Origin: Phlebotomus papatasi
Taxonomy: Eukaryota; Arthropoda; Insecta; Diptera; Psychodidae
NCBI RefSeq assembly: GCF_024763615.1
Contig: NC_077222.1
Location: 88,226,001 to 88,290,000, forward strand
Direction of reading: 5' to 3'
Length of the DNA stretch: 64,000 bases
In this document: positions 11,144 to 23,248 of the stretch, piece after piece
Position numbering within the stretch: the stretch's first letter is position 1
Layout of the letters: the number at the start of each line of letters is the position of its first letter
Translations under genes and position numbers: made by a program
The notes under the pieces: model-generated
What the model saw: the letters and a program-made list of their open reading frames with translations, nothing else
What the model was told of the DNA's origin: nothing
Databases searched by the model: none

Positions 11144-12266
11144 TATAATCAACACTTTTTCAACTTGTTATCAAGGTAACTCATGTCGTAAAAGGTATCA
11201 ACTTGTAGTCTTCAGAGTCTCCTCCCCATAAAAGCATTCTCTAGAGACGCTTTTCCATTTATTTTGAAAATGTTTTCAACGGTTTTTTTTTAAATTATGG
11301 AATATGTTTTGGAAGTAGCCAAAGTGGGCATTTTGTTCATACATATACCTATAACCGGAAAGTTCGAAATTCGAATCAGTTTGTTACCGTAATCAGTTTG
11401 TTACCGCAAGGAGAAAAGGGAGGAGATATCCAAATCCGGTCTTCGGTAACCCCCCAATAAGTCGAAAATAAAAATGTTTGTTTCTAGTATTTTCCTCCAT
11501 CCCTATTTCCACAAAAAGTCACACGACTATTTTATGAAGAGGCTTTATATTGGTGTATGATCCATCTTATATCGGAACACCGGTATACACCAAAAATACT
11601 CAGAGACAATTCACGTAGAGCACTATTAAAAAAAATATTTTTTAAGGGAAATTTTCAAAAGGTCACTTATCATATATTTGGAAAATCTAAAATGATGCAA
11701 AATCTTTATAACAAACCTTAGCTAATAGTAAATCTAATAGGCAGTAGATGAAATAAGGCGATATTTTTTTTAAATAAAATTGTTTCTAATTATCTTAAGC
11801 GTTGCACGATATGAATAATTCAAGATACGCTAGCAAATTACTGCTACCAGCACGATATTTAAAATGATTTACTATCGTAAGTATGCACGCTAAGGTCGCT
11901 AAGGAGTTAAATTCATCGATGAAAATAGTATTAGTCGTATCAGCTTATGAAAAAAATTTAAATTAAAATGTAGATACGACAAAAGTAGACAAAAACGACA
12001 ATAGTTTTATAACCATTTTAGGTTTAGTTCAATTTCAGTTTTTTTTTAATTAAACATGTTTGACTTTTTATACAGTTTGTGTTCTTTTTTATTTTATAAA
12101 TATTTATATTAAATCAAGTGATTTTAATTATTCTTATAAGAATGTATAGGAAGTTTTCATGGTTAAAATAAAGGATTTATACAAATATTTGAAGTTTATA
12201 TTCTTGATAATAATTAATTTGTCTCAGTTTTTCGTTTATCGTCAAATAGTGCATAATTTTAAATTA
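11144..12266. other. AT-rich non-coding stretch
   Basis: No gene is visible. A direct double copy of AATCAGTTTGTTACCG occurs at about 11374-11404. The rest is low-complexity AT-rich DNA. Confidence 0.45.
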
Positions 12267-12492
12267 GTGTTTCAAGTTGGACAATTCGCCGGTACAAGTT
12301 GGACATGGCTTTTTTCTTGATAAATACAGTACAAAATTTGTTTTTAAGCACAAGGAAACAAATTATGAAACTAAAGCTTTAAAAATATACAAATAAAAAT
12401 TAAGTACTAAATTTATCAATACAAAAAGACCTGTCCAAATTGTACCATTGTCCAAATTGTACCACTACTGTCCAACTTGTACCACTTTACCC
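12267..12492. mobile_element. TA-flanked MITE with iterated GTACAANTTGGAC ends
   Basis: The right end, read inward, begins GGGTAAAGTGG and then carries three imperfect iterations of GGTACAAnTTGGACA. The left end has two iterations of the same motif. TA lies on both sides. The interior is AT-rich and non-coding. The end sequence joins the GGGnAAAGTG group described in the findings. Confidence 0.65.
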
Positions 12493-12586
12493 TATATCAG
12501 AGAATAAAAAACACTTTTCTATGCTAGAATTTTTTTTTAACTTTATTATTATAGGTTTATTCAACAATACTTAAGTACCTTTTATT

Positions 12587-12796
12587 ATGCGGGCTTCAAA
12601 CCTAAGGCTTAGCCATATAGCTTAACTTCTCGAATTTCTTATCAATCAATAATTTTTGGAAAATTATCAGTTAAGATTGGACAACATGGGAAAGTGTTCA
12701 ATTAAATTTTGAAAAACCAATGAAATTGGTTCTATTTTGAATTTAGAGACCATCGGAAACTGGGCTAAACAGGTCTGAAGCTGGCCTTAAAGTGTT
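12587..12796. mobile_element. family K MITE, copy 4 (reverse orientation)
   Basis: The outer motifs GGCTTCAAACCTAAGGCTTAGCC and AGGTCTGAAGC-like sequence at the other end mark this copy. The interior shares TTTCTTATCAATCA with copies at 44.5, 44.9, 49.5, 61.9 and 62.4 kb. The ends are worn and no target duplication can be fixed. It is non-coding. Confidence 0.55.
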
Positions 12797-12799
12797 TTA

Positions 12800-14280
12800 A
12801 AAATTCTATAGGAAAATTTAAAGTATCTTGCATATCCCTTCCTCTGGTCTATCTCTTTATCAATATCGTTCATGATGATTTTATTAAATCTCAGAATGCA
12901 ACAGCGGTCTTGCACTTGAATCGCAATCTCAAATATATGAAATGATATCCCCAGATGTTCCATCCGACATTCCCCATTTTAATTAAATGCACTGCAATTG
13001 AAGACGATATCTTCAAGAGTAGAATTTCAATTTTCCCACCTCCCAACCCTCCAATTGATTTTCAATGTTGCAAGTGTTAGCGGGAGGCTTTCCAAATCCC
13101 CAGGAATTATTCTGACATTTGTCTGGAGATTTTTTGGGGGTGTCTCCAGCGTTGATCAACAAGTTTTTGGGCAAAATTCCCTCGATAAAAAAATCCACTG
13201 TTTGCTTATGAAAGTGTCATGCATGGAAAACTTACAGAAGGGAATTGATAGAGTGAATTTGTCGAATCAAATTCACCCTCTTTTGTCGAGCTCAATCCAA
13301 TTTCTATGCGCCTATGCTGAGGGTTGATGCTTTCCCCTCTCGATGGCCAGGGGAGGAATTCTTCATTATCATCAGCATAGATTTTTGCGGAGCAAATGTG
13401 GAATTGCCGATTGATGTTCATGATTGCAAGAGACAGGCAGAAGTTGCGTCTCGTGATCTCATTTTCCCAATATTCAACATTTTCTCCATGAAGGAAAAAT
13501 GGGGTGAATATTTTGTGCCAAGGCTAAAATATTGGCGGCATTCGGAGCGTGTAATAGATTAAGAATGGATTGTCTAATGGACGATTTGTGCGAGATATTG
13601 AGATACCGGAGGGCTGAATGCCATATCTCTAGCAAAGCAGTCATTATGTATTGATAATATGTACATAATGAATGGTTGGTGCCTCATGCTGTATTTCCCT
13701 CAGCAAACATTCCAATATTCTCCATGCGAAGAAAATTGGGATTGAGGCAGAAAAGTTTCACCAAAGTCTCATCCTTCTTTTCATCTCCGATACAGATAAC
13801 TCCCATTTAATGTTCTCAGTTGCTTGGATTTTGGAGTGTTTAAATGATTGTCTCGGGGATGAACCCATCTCCTTGTTAAATTAAATGCATGGCGACGACA
13901 TGAACAAGTTTTTGAGGGGTTGAAACTTCTGGGTCACAAATACCCCCTCTCCCCCGCAACACGAGCGGTCAAAGAGAAATCCGCAGAGGATTTATTTGTT
14001 GCCGAAACTTTAGGCAATTTTTCACAGATATTTATATGAATGGAGTTGCAAAAGTTCGAGATTGAGAGAAAAATGGACTGTCCAATCCATAAAGAAATTA
14101 CTTTTCTGATAGGAAAATTGGAAAGAGGATGTGAGGTATTTTTGCGTGCTAAGAGAGAATTTCGTTTATTTCTTTTTAACCTTACAAGCTGAGAAATCTT
14201 CTGTTGTAACATGCATTTATTCTTTGAAAATTTTCTTTTGCCAGAATGAAAATATTGAAATTCTTGCCAATTAATTTTGC
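12800..14280. other. single-copy island without a recognised gene
   Basis: This block is less AT-rich than its neighbours and looks single-copy within the window. Overlapping open frames exist on both strands (12998-13327 plus, 13314-13562 plus, 13206-13421 minus, 13934-14374 minus) but none shows a domain, and no good splice pair frames them. It could be conserved intronic or intergenic DNA. Confidence 0.4.
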
Positions 14281-14607
14281 AAAGACCTCGAAGAACTCGT
14301 GTCTTGCTATACCTCAAAAATACTTTCGGATCACTTACCGTTTCCAGGTTCTCAATCGATTTGAACCGATTCATAAATCACTCAAAACATTGCCCAAAAT
14401 AATTTAAGAGTTATGTAATTGGATTTCGGATAAAAATTAGTTATCGGTTATAAACCGGTTCAGTACCGGTTCAGAACCATTTGGAACCGGTTCAGGTTTA
14501 TCGGAAATTCCAAGACCTTTCCAACGTTTCCAAACGTGGTACCATTCTGTTGAGAAATACTCTCTCCAGAGTCTTTTTAACCTTTGACTTTGAAATACTA
14601 TTATTAA

Positions 14608-14860
14608 GGCTCCGGTACTCCTTTTAGATCAGGAAAATTTCATTAAATCGAAATTCGCATCCCTTTCTTTCTCACACTTTTGAATATGTCTATCTTATTC
14701 TGTCGCATTCCAAATTCGCCGGAGTTGAATTTGTTGCGATGTTTAAAAGAAGGAGAAGAGTGCGACAGAAGTAAGAATAAGAGTGAGAATGAAAGAGGCT
14801 TGAATTTTGGCTACATGAAATTTTCCAGATCTAAATTTGAACTGGAATCATTATGGCTCC
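14608..14860. mobile_element. family D MITE (copy in repeat U, first)
   Basis: The left end reads GGCTCCGGTACTCCTTTTAG. Inside are the family's two mirrored halves, one with the ATGTCTATCTTATTCTGTCG block and one with the GAAGAGTGCGACAGAA block. The right end is degenerate. Comparison with the empty site at about 55435 supports a 3-bp TTA duplication. An open frame at 14680-14874 is formed by the repeat itself. Confidence 0.65.
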
Positions 14861-14863
14861 GGC

Positions 14864-15115
14864 ACACCTTTTAGGTCAGGAAAATTTCATAAGATCAAAA
14901 TTCACATCCCTTTCTTTTTTAAAAGTTTAGCAGATGTCCATCCTACACTTTTGCACTCTCCTTCTTCTTTTGAACATCACACCAAATTAAATTAGGTCAG
15001 TTCAATTTTGAGACCGAAAGAATGAGAAGTACTTATGCAAAACTTTTGAGAAAAAAAAGAGAAGTGAATTTTGATTTAATGAAATCTTACCCATCTAAAA
15101 GGTGTGCTGAAGGAA
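14864..15115. mobile_element. family D MITE (copy in repeat U, second)
   Basis: It starts GGCTCCGGCACACCTTTTAG directly after a TTA shared with the preceding copy, and ends in a degenerate GGTGTGCTGAAGGA followed by ATTA. The interior has TTCTTCTTTTGAACATCACA, as in the 36-kb cluster. It is non-coding. Confidence 0.7.
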
Positions 15116-15624
15116 TTAGGAATGATTCAACAGTATTTTCGTATATGGACGAATTGTCTGCTTAAACAACTTCTAAAACATTTCTAAAAATAATAGAAAA
15201 AAAAATCCCATGACGAGTTTTCGAGCAATCCCAAAAAACATGGTTTTAGAGAGGAAGGGAAGAGGTGGGGAAAAACGAGGGACACGTTAACTGGTTAACT
15301 GAAGGGTCGACTTATAGGGAGATCCTCGAAGGTACCATGTCTGTATCTCTAACCGTTTGAGCTCTAGGCGTGATAAAGACCAGACAGATAGACGCACAGA
15401 CACACAAATGGTCAGGCGGACAAACAGCATGGAACAGAAATCATCTGAAATATAGAATTATGTTGAGAGAAGTGGTCTTCGAGACGTGGAAGGTGCAAAT
15501 TTTTGGGGAGATTTTATATTTATAATCGAGGGATAATATGTTAAAATAACCTCACATTTATGAGGGAAAATTTACATAATTTTCTCATACTAAGAAAGTG
15601 TTCACTAAAAAACTAAAATACTTA

Positions 15625-16040
15625 AGGGACCTGTACCCAATTTCGTCCAGCTTGCAATTTCGGCCACTTCTTTTGTTCCTCAAATTTTCCATGAATTTTT
15701 AGTTTTTACATTACCTAGAGATTATATAACACAGAAAAGACAATAATAAAAGTCAATTTGACAAACGAGGTGATGTAAAAAAGACTTTGGAGGAAGTCCG
15801 AAAGGGAAAGGTACTATGAAAATCAGGTGGCCGAAATAGTACCCAAAGTTATTCAAAGTCCTTATTTTTATTAATTTTAAAATATATTGAAAATGATTTT
15901 AGAGAAAACAAAGACGATAAACTATCTATATAAGATTGCAAGTAACACTCCTTAAAGAAGTAACAAAAAATTGAACTTGTATTAAAAATGTTACGTTTGG
16001 CGCTTGCATGCAACAATGCCGAAATTTGATACAGTTACCC
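15625..16040. mobile_element. TA-flanked element with AATTTCG-type ends, copy T1
   Basis: The left end reads AGGGACCTGTACCCAATTTCG and the right end complements it imperfectly (ends GATACAGTTACCC), with TA on each side. An internal GGCCGAAATAGTACCC repeats the end motif. The 15890-16010 part matches about 25130-25260, which shows a shared family. It is about 416 bp and non-coding. Confidence 0.55.
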
Positions 16041-18234
16041 TACTTCGAAAGAATTTTTTTTGTAAAATTATATTTTTGACATTGGTTAAAAACAAATTAC
16101 ATTCAGAATTTAGAATACTTAGCTAATCTCTAAAAAAATGCGACTGGTAATCTTCTTTTTCGATACACAGGCCTCATTCTCGTATTAGGCTAAATTCGAA
16201 GTTTTAGGTTATGGTAAACTTCACGTCAAAAATTAAAAAAAATTATTTGCTTGAAATAATCTCACAATCTTCTGTACAGATTAATTTTTAGTTAATATCA
16301 TAAAGCCAAAAATGAACAACTGATTTAAATAAACACTCAATTTTAAATGTCTCAACTCTAACCTCAAAAACCTGAAAGACCTTAGTCGTTTAAAATGATT
16401 TCAAATGATAAATGTTGAAATAAAAATATTTTGAATGCTTTTAGTAATTGTAGAAGAAAATTTCATATTTTAGAACAAGTTTTGTAATATCTTTTTATAG
16501 GTTAGGTCATACATAACCTCAAATTTCATACCTAAGAAACCTTATATTGAAATACCCTCATATTTCAATACGCCTAACTTTTGCAATTTTGTAAGTTTTG
16601 CTTTATTTAAAAGCTGTAATATTAAACGGTTTTTTATTTTTTTTTAAAGAAAAGATCTGTGAGAAGATAATTAAGATTACCATAACCTCACTTGGATAAA
16701 GGGACTTATAATTTTTCATTGAAAAGCAACATTGCATTTAAAGTTTAGCTTTACTTTTGAGATTCTTTACAATATGATGGATGAAATTTAATATTTCCAT
16801 AACCCTATTCGTTTGAAATTTTAAATAAAAATCCTGAATTTATTGAACACTTAGTTTGTCTTTTTTGTCTTCTGTTCTTCTGAACAGAATCAAAGAGAAT
16901 GTTTTCCATGAATTTTGCATGAAATATGAATATACTTTCAAAATCCGATGGCCAAAAGTTCATGAATGTGTGTCTGATGTGTCTCCCTGGGGGATTTCCG
17001 ATCACTCAAATTATCCATCAACCTCTCTCAAAACACACTGACCGGATGTGAGCAGGATTTGAGGATATACAACCTTTTCAAATCCCTTTTCCGTCACCTC
17101 TTTCCAGTTTGAAATTTCTGAACATCAAAGCCAAATTATTTTTCTGGCGAATATTAAATTTTTCAATAGCATCTTGTGTGTCCCCTCTTGCGTCAAAAGG
17201 ACCCTCATGTGAAAATTGAATTGAGTGAAGTTTTTCTGGGATGCACAACAAAGGAAAAACCATCTCTTGGATTTTTCCATTCGCGCATTTTCTCCCCTTT
17301 AAAATTTAAATATCCTCCGTTTTATTCGCGACGAGTACGCACTTAGACCAATGAGATTTCAACCCCCTTGACATTTTCCCTGGGCCAAGGGGGGTAAGGT
17401 TCTTTTTTCCATCCCGTGGCATTTTGCAGAAAAATGGATGATTTCTGCTCCATAGCAATTGTAACCCTCCATTTAATGCCCGCAAATGGGTTTCCTTGCC
17501 AAATCTTCTGCTTCTAAAAATTGCTCTTTAGACCAACTTTAGTGACAATTGTCTTTTTTTTCCTGGAGGAGGGAGTTCAATCTCTAATGATTCCAATTGT
17601 TAAAAGCGGAGGAAGCACCCACAAGAAATTGCTATAGTTGACAGTAAAAAAAAAAGAGAACAATGATATTCTTGCATTTAAAATTGTACAATTGTGATTC
17701 GCTATTCACATCCACGTAGGGAAGACGTGAAGTGAAAAATTTTTAATACATCACACCTGAAGAATTTAAATGTCACAAATTATTCGCTTCTTTTTCCCAA
17801 CCCAACATGACATATTTATGATATTGCAATTGCGGGAGAAGGATCGTAAAAGTCGAGGGTAAACTTGAGATTAGTTTACGTGCAGAAAAAAAAATTCATA
17901 GTGGCAAAATTCTTCGAAAATGTTTATGGTTCTCTTCCTGGATGAGTTATTTCCTTGGGTATATGAAGTTTCTGGCTCTCAAGAAGCATTCTCTTTGTCT
18001 CCCTCACATGAAAATTGCTGTCTTTGAGAAATAAAGACTTTTAAAAATGCAGTACAACCTCTAAAAAAGCAATATTTTCTACAGATAAAATCTCCATGGA
18101 GCTTGCTAAGAGAACATTTTCGAAGAGGAACGTGTTAAAAAGAATGTCATTGGAATATGAACTTATCTAAAGCTTAATAATGTGATTATGCTTATTGCTA
18201 CCAGACATACGATAAATCTAATAAACAACGAATA
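16041..18234. other. AT-rich stretch, then single-copy island (16.8-18.2 kb)
   Basis: The first 750 bp are AT-rich without features. From about 16.8 kb the DNA becomes single-copy and less AT-rich. Short overlapping open frames lie at 16805-17041 and 17078-17263 on both strands and none is convincing. No splice pair of good quality was found. Confidence 0.4.
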
Positions 18235-18615
18235 CGGGAAAGTGCGCTAGCCTTGGACGACTCAAGCTTCGTACAACTCACTTTTTATGTTCTTAGTGAA
18301 TTTAATTCCTAGTTCTTTACAGAAAATTTCAGTCATTTGACTAGCTATTAAAATGTGATATTATAAAAGGTCAAGATCATTAAAAGTATAGGGAAAAGCT
18401 CGCTACCTACGGATTTCACTCATACTTCTTCTTGATATTTGAGCCACTAGACCAAGTATTAAAATATAATATTATATTGAGTCAACATAATTTAAAACAC
18501 ATTAAAAAAATGAATTGTTCGAAGTTTGAATCGTCCGAAGGTTGCGCGCTTTCCCCTATTGGAAAAAAAAGAATCGTTCGAAGCTTGAGTCGTCTGAATG
18601 TAACGCACTTTCCCC
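18235..18615. mobile_element. family C MITE, outer copy of a self-nested pair
   Basis: The left end CGGGAAAGTGCGCTAGCC and right end CGCACTTTCCCC are flanked by TA. The interior has the family's TAGCTATTAAAATGTGATAT block. A second copy of the same family, in the same orientation, sits inside at 18391-18556. The minus- and plus-strand open frames across 18432-18797 come from the repeat. Confidence 0.75.
18391..18556. mobile_element. family C MITE, inner copy
   Basis: It starts GGGAAAAGCTCGCTACC, ends GCGCGCTTTCCCC, and is flanked by TA at 18389-18390 and 18557-18558. The arms carry CTTCGnAC-type iterations (TCGTCCGAAGG on the right). It is about 166 bp and non-coding. Confidence 0.8.
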
Positions 18616-20310
18616 TACTTTTCTTAGGTATATATTTTGGATTTGTAAAATTAGCTCCTCTTACAAAAAACATAAATATGAGATTTAATCGGCAAGCTAC
18701 GCAACAAGTTTTATCTAGGAAACTACCACAAAAAATGCTTAAAATAAGCCACAACTCTCAGAATTCTTTTATTTCCTCTTTTTTAAATTCTTTTTAAGTC
18801 CAAATTAAACTCTTGAGCATTTTTATCTGGATATTTCACACAAAGTTCAATCGTAAAATCCCTATAAATCATCATATCCATCAAATCAATAATCCTTGAA
18901 TTAGCTAAAGGGCTCTCAGTAAAACCCTTTTTCAAGAGACGGAATTCTTATTAATTTAATTGATAAACAAATAAAAATTCTTAACGTAAAGCCAAAGGAG
19001 TTCTAATCTCAGATAAGAAGGAAGTCTCCAAGATCCTTTTTTTATACCTTATGGAAGGATTCATTTCTTCATCATTTAACAACCCTGACAAATAAACCAG
19101 ATAGAGCTAGAGAAAGGGTTATTCATCACACATTTTCTCTCTTTTGTCGATTAAAGATAAGCTTTTGTGAAGCTTAATCTTTGTGAACAAAATACTTTGT
19201 GAATATCCTAAAATGCTCTTAACTAATTTCTCAAAGGTTGTCCAGACCTTTAAATAACTTAATCTGTGTATAGACTAATCTAACGCTCTGCTGCGCTATC
19301 TTTTTAACCTTTTAACGACGAGACACTTTTTACGGACTGAAAATCAACAATAAAAATTAAACTGAGAAACATAATCAATGATAAGTCTTACATCTAACCT
19401 TGGAAAGTCCAACAGAGTCTGATTTGGTGTATTTTGTGCTTCTATGAACGATAGGATCAAAAATAGCCCAAAAATTTAAGTAATTCTTCTGACAATACCA
19501 ATGAATAATATTTTTCGATTTAATGAAAAATATTACGTATGAGTATTGTAGTTTTTATTGCCAAAAGGGTTTTGCTTAAAAAAAATTGGAAGTATAAAAA
19601 ATAAATAAAATCAATTATAAATTTAAGAATTTAAAAATTTGCTCACAACTTGATCCGTAATGTTAATCATTCGACTGACTGACACAGAAGTCAGTCAATC
19701 AGTCAGAAGTCTGATGATTTTTCTGATTGAGTTTTTGAAGATTTTTGTTGAATTTCTTTCAAGTTTTTCCATTTTGAAAAATGAACTAATAACGTCAACT
19801 TCAATTGGCTTGCAAGGCTATCAAGTTAAGAAAGACCTGTCAGATCGAAAAGAAACTTGGCATAAATTGAACCATGAGTAGTATTAAACAATGGACTATG
19901 GACCATTTAAAATAACCTATACCAAACCAATATTAGTCTGACAGGAAAAAGACAGGTCATATGTTATGAGAAAGTGTCCATACCTGTGCAATGAATCAAT
20001 TTTTTTCTAGAAACATGGAAAAAATTTAATCATTACGAAGCATGGGCACTGGGCACCTTCCCTTATTACTCGATTTTTTATTTATGTTTAATTTGGTTAT
20101 TTTTGGATAGTGACATTTAAGTGATATGAATTAGACTACATACCTACTGTTTTACGTCCATCTTATCAAACGTGAGCAAAAGTGGACACCAAACGGTTAT
20201 TGATAGTAACTAAAAGTCTTCGGAGAATTGTCTCAGAGGTCGATCAACCCTTTATTAAAATCATCCTCTGGTTTAAGTAATTTTATAAGAATTTTAAAGC
20301 GAAAAGTATA
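18616..20310. other. AT-rich stretch with worn repeat ends
   Basis: No gene is supported. A worn sequence near 19307-19330 (AACCTTTTAACGACGAG) resembles the piggyBac-like ends at 1339. A right end of family G without a left partner is at about 20035-20065. The plus-strand open frame at 19660-19881 has no recognisable feature. Confidence 0.4.
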
Positions 20311-20457
20311 ATGCCCAATGCACAATGACTTTTGTTTAGTAAACATGTTTTTGACATTTGATTGAGAGTGACTGAGATCTAGATCTAGTCATCTTGCTCA
20401 TTCTCATGAGAAATTATGAACACATGTTTACAAACAAAAGTTATTGTGCGTTGGTCA
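20311..20457. mobile_element. hairpin MITE R, copy 1
   Basis: It is a near-palindrome of about 147 bp whose ends read ATGCCCAATGCACAATGACT and the complement. The arms continue through TTTTGTTT and AAACATGTTT. A second copy with the same arms is at 40733-40880. Minus-strand open frames through both copies encode the same chance peptide, which confirms homology but not coding. Confidence 0.8.
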
Positions 20458-22322
20458 TAATACAATTTTAAATAAACATTTAAAAGTAAATAAAAATGAA
20501 TAAAATAAATTGTTAGAAATAAAATGAAACTAATAAAACAAAATGCAGTAATAACACAATGTTTCTTCAATAAAAGTCATTGTTATGGTATTCAGGGTGA
20601 TGAATAAAACTTATTTCGTTTTACTGGCTCCACCAGCTGCACTTACTTTTCCTTCAGTGTGTTATTAGATAAAATGATTCATTTTCTCTTTCTTTCCATA
20701 CCATTTTAAGATATTCATAGATTAAAAAATAAATAAAATAAATCCCTAAGTTAATGGATTTGATGACAATGTTTCTTCAGTTACATTAGCGCAAATTATC
20801 TTAGTAATATGAATACAAAGCTGTGAACATTTCAATCATCTTGAGAGTGATCTTAAGCCTTTTGTTCTGTCATTTCTTAATAAAAATACCATTTATATTT
20901 GCATTTATCTACAAACAAGACCGCACCACTCTTTCACAAGAGATGAATCATCCACCAAGATTTACGCACTAGCAATTTTTTTTCTTGCTCAACAATCGTA
21001 CAATCTGCGAAGCCTCAAGGAATTTTGCAAAATTGGGCGGAAATGCTGGAGAAGAATACTGTTCGATCACGAAGGAAAGATTTCTGCATGCGTTGTAGGA
21101 GGACGCAGAGAGAAAAATTCTCATGATATATAGCACAAACAAGGACTTGGAATGTGAGAGGAATGGCAAGTGTTTTGCCCCCAGAAATCCCCCTCTGGTA
21201 GCGATATTTCCTGAAATGCTCCACATAATTTATACAAGGAGCGACTCTGTGGCGATTTTAATTACAAGAGACTCAGCACACACCATGAGAATTGATTTAT
21301 ATTAGCAATTACGTCATACAAGCTACACTAATATCATCGACCTCTCTCCATCCATGGACCATCCTCTTGCTCTTGGGCATTTCGAAAGCCAGAGACAGAG
21401 ATTTGCTGGAGATGTTTGGGAGGTAAGTGTCTGGTAGTCGGAGAATCTCAGCATGACCGGAAATGGCTTGGAGATTATATGTCCGTGAATTTCAGACCAT
21501 ATCTGGATGTACTAAACACCTCCGCAAGAAGAATCAATAGATGGTGTACAAGTGTTCATGTGACAGAAGACAAAAACCAGCAAAGTGAATGACTATGTCA
21601 TTTTGGCACGCAATTGCATCAATTATGAAAGAGCTCAGTGTATGAGTTAATATGAAATCAAATTCCTTAATTAGGTTTCCCATAAATCCACTTGTGCACA
21701 AGGCAAACCAATTGGCCACCCTCTCGTATGAAGCCATGTGTAAGATTGACTAACGCTTAATCAAACCCACCTCCTGGCACAACACACATGGCATCCCTTC
21801 GGTATTTGTAGAAGCCAGACAAAGAGTATGCTACAATGTTGTAGAGAGGAAGTACAGAGACAGAAAAGCACCTTAATTGGATATAATGCGAAAGCCTCAA
21901 CACATTCTGTGTCTCACCAAAAATTTTAATCCACACTGGATATTGTCGAGGTCCAAATGAACTTTATGGAGTGCTATCTCTTGTACCGGTATTAAGCAGA
22001 TGGGGAAAAATTGCGAGAAGTGCGGTGAATAAGGTCACATCCAGAGACACTGCTAAAGCGCATCAGTTTACACAAAAAAAAATCAAAAATTTATTCCAAA
22101 CAAGTATTAAACTCTTCTTTAGAGCTTTACATTGCGTTTTAAGGGGCCAATAAACTCTGTTGAATTGAACGTGGAGTTGAAATTCGTTTTCGATAAATCG
22201 TGTTAAATATGTCACGAGTATGGCCACATTCAAGTAGCTTGTAGCGCACAATAGCCCAAACTGCAAATGATGCAATTTTCCAAGGATGGTTGTACGATGT
22301 GTTTTTTTGAATCTGAATTACT
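20458..22322. other. AT-rich stretch, then single-copy island (20.6-22.3 kb)
   Basis: The island contains many overlapping open frames on both strands, none with a domain. The only exon-like candidate is on the plus strand at 21306-21422. A minus-strand donor-like site (AAAA then GTAAGTGC in minus sense) at about 20648 has no paired acceptor. Confidence 0.4.
21306..21422 (+). CDS. weak candidate exon, plus strand
   Basis: A good donor (GAG then GTAAGTG at 21423) ends a 117-nt segment with one fully open frame of 39 codons, with residues NIIDLSPSMDH and FESQRQRFAGDVWE. The acceptor side (TTATATTAG) has a poor pyrimidine tract. No neighbour on the plus strand supports it. It is not recognised and may be chance. 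Confidence 0.2.
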
Positions 22323-23248
22323 TTAACCCTTTAAGGACTAGAGGGTGAAATATTGGTGGCCATAAAAATACCTTTTCAAACTATTTAAAGATAAACATAA
22401 CTTCAAAAATTTCTAATTAGCGCAGTTTTATAGGAAATTTACCGCTCTACAACTTTGCGAAAGTAATTTTCCTCTATTTTGTAAGGAAATACGTTTATCG
22501 AGCCAATTTCTAAAAGGTAAATTTTCTGACTATTCTCAAAAATGCTGGGGCAAATAGTACCAGACATTGGGTATTATCATATTTTGATTCGCTTCATCAC
22601 GGGCTTCCTTAAATTTGAAAAAAATACCAAGATGACATATTTTCATAGAAAATTTATTCATCTACACCTTTGTAAAACAAAGTTTTCTCTGCGAGAAAAG
22701 TGAGAATACGAGAAAAGTGCTTTTCAAGCTATTTTAGAAAAAAACACACAAAAGAGTGCAAATCGTTTGACCAATGCAAACAAGCGGCGAGACATGATAA
22801 TGACGTTTCTTTTCACCGTGAGACATCAGAAATTGCTTCGCTTTTTTGTTACTTTTTGCTCTATACCTTTTGTTACTTTTTACCCCAAGTGGCCATTTTT
22901 AATAAAGGGATTTCTGGAGAAAAGAACTTTTGTGAAATTCTAAAATAGATAGCGGATTTGTATTCAAAAATCCAAATTATTTAGAAAATATTCCCCAGTG
23001 CATCAATTTTGGAAAATAAGTAGGTAATAATTGTCATCTTCTGCAAGGAAAATATTTGAAAAATAGGGCTAAAAATTTCGATATTTTTTATTTTCGAAAT
23101 TCCTTGTTCGAATTCTAAGAAACTTACGACATTAAAGAAGGTCTATGGAGGCTATCTATTGAAAAAAATTTGAGCCGCTATCTTTTTTACATTAGAAGAT
23201 ATTGGATTTTGAATTTTTCGATTTGTGACTTTTTACCCCAGTCTCCCC
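22323..23248. mobile_element. TA-group long element W1 with foreign left end
   Basis: From about 22420 to the right end (GACTTTTTACCCCAGTCTCC, ending at 23248 before TA) this matches 58208-58935. The left boundary is different: it begins AACCCTTTAAGGACTAG, a piggyBac-like end, instead of the GGGGAGACTGGGG end of the 58-kb copy. The left end was therefore replaced or truncated. A short ORF at 22700-22948 is not shared and looks like chance. Confidence 0.6.

Larger units (their letters stand above)
14281..15290. mobile_element. repeat U, copy 1, with two nested family D elements
   Basis: The outer parts (14281-14606 and 15119-15290) match 55145-55560 throughout, including repeated ACCGGTTC motifs and the run GGAAATTCCAAGACCTTTCC. 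The matching copy at 55 kb lacks the middle 0.5 kb, so the middle was inserted. That middle holds two family D elements side by side. The nature of repeat U is unknown. It has no open frame that spans both copies. Confidence 0.65.

Noticed and set aside
14320..14345. Donor-like GGTAAGTGATCC on the minus strand
   Set aside because: It lies in repeat U and is not conserved in the second copy at 55.2 kb, so it is a repeat feature.
13934..14374. 146-codon minus-strand frame
   Set aside because: It has a Lys/Ser/Asn-rich composition with no domain, and its start lies inside repeat U, a non-coding repeat that is not open in the second copy.
18432..18797. 121-codon plus-strand frame and a 90-codon minus-strand frame opposite it
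   Set aside because: Both run through the self-nested family C elements and their flank. Overlapping frames on both strands within a palindromic repeat are expected by chance.
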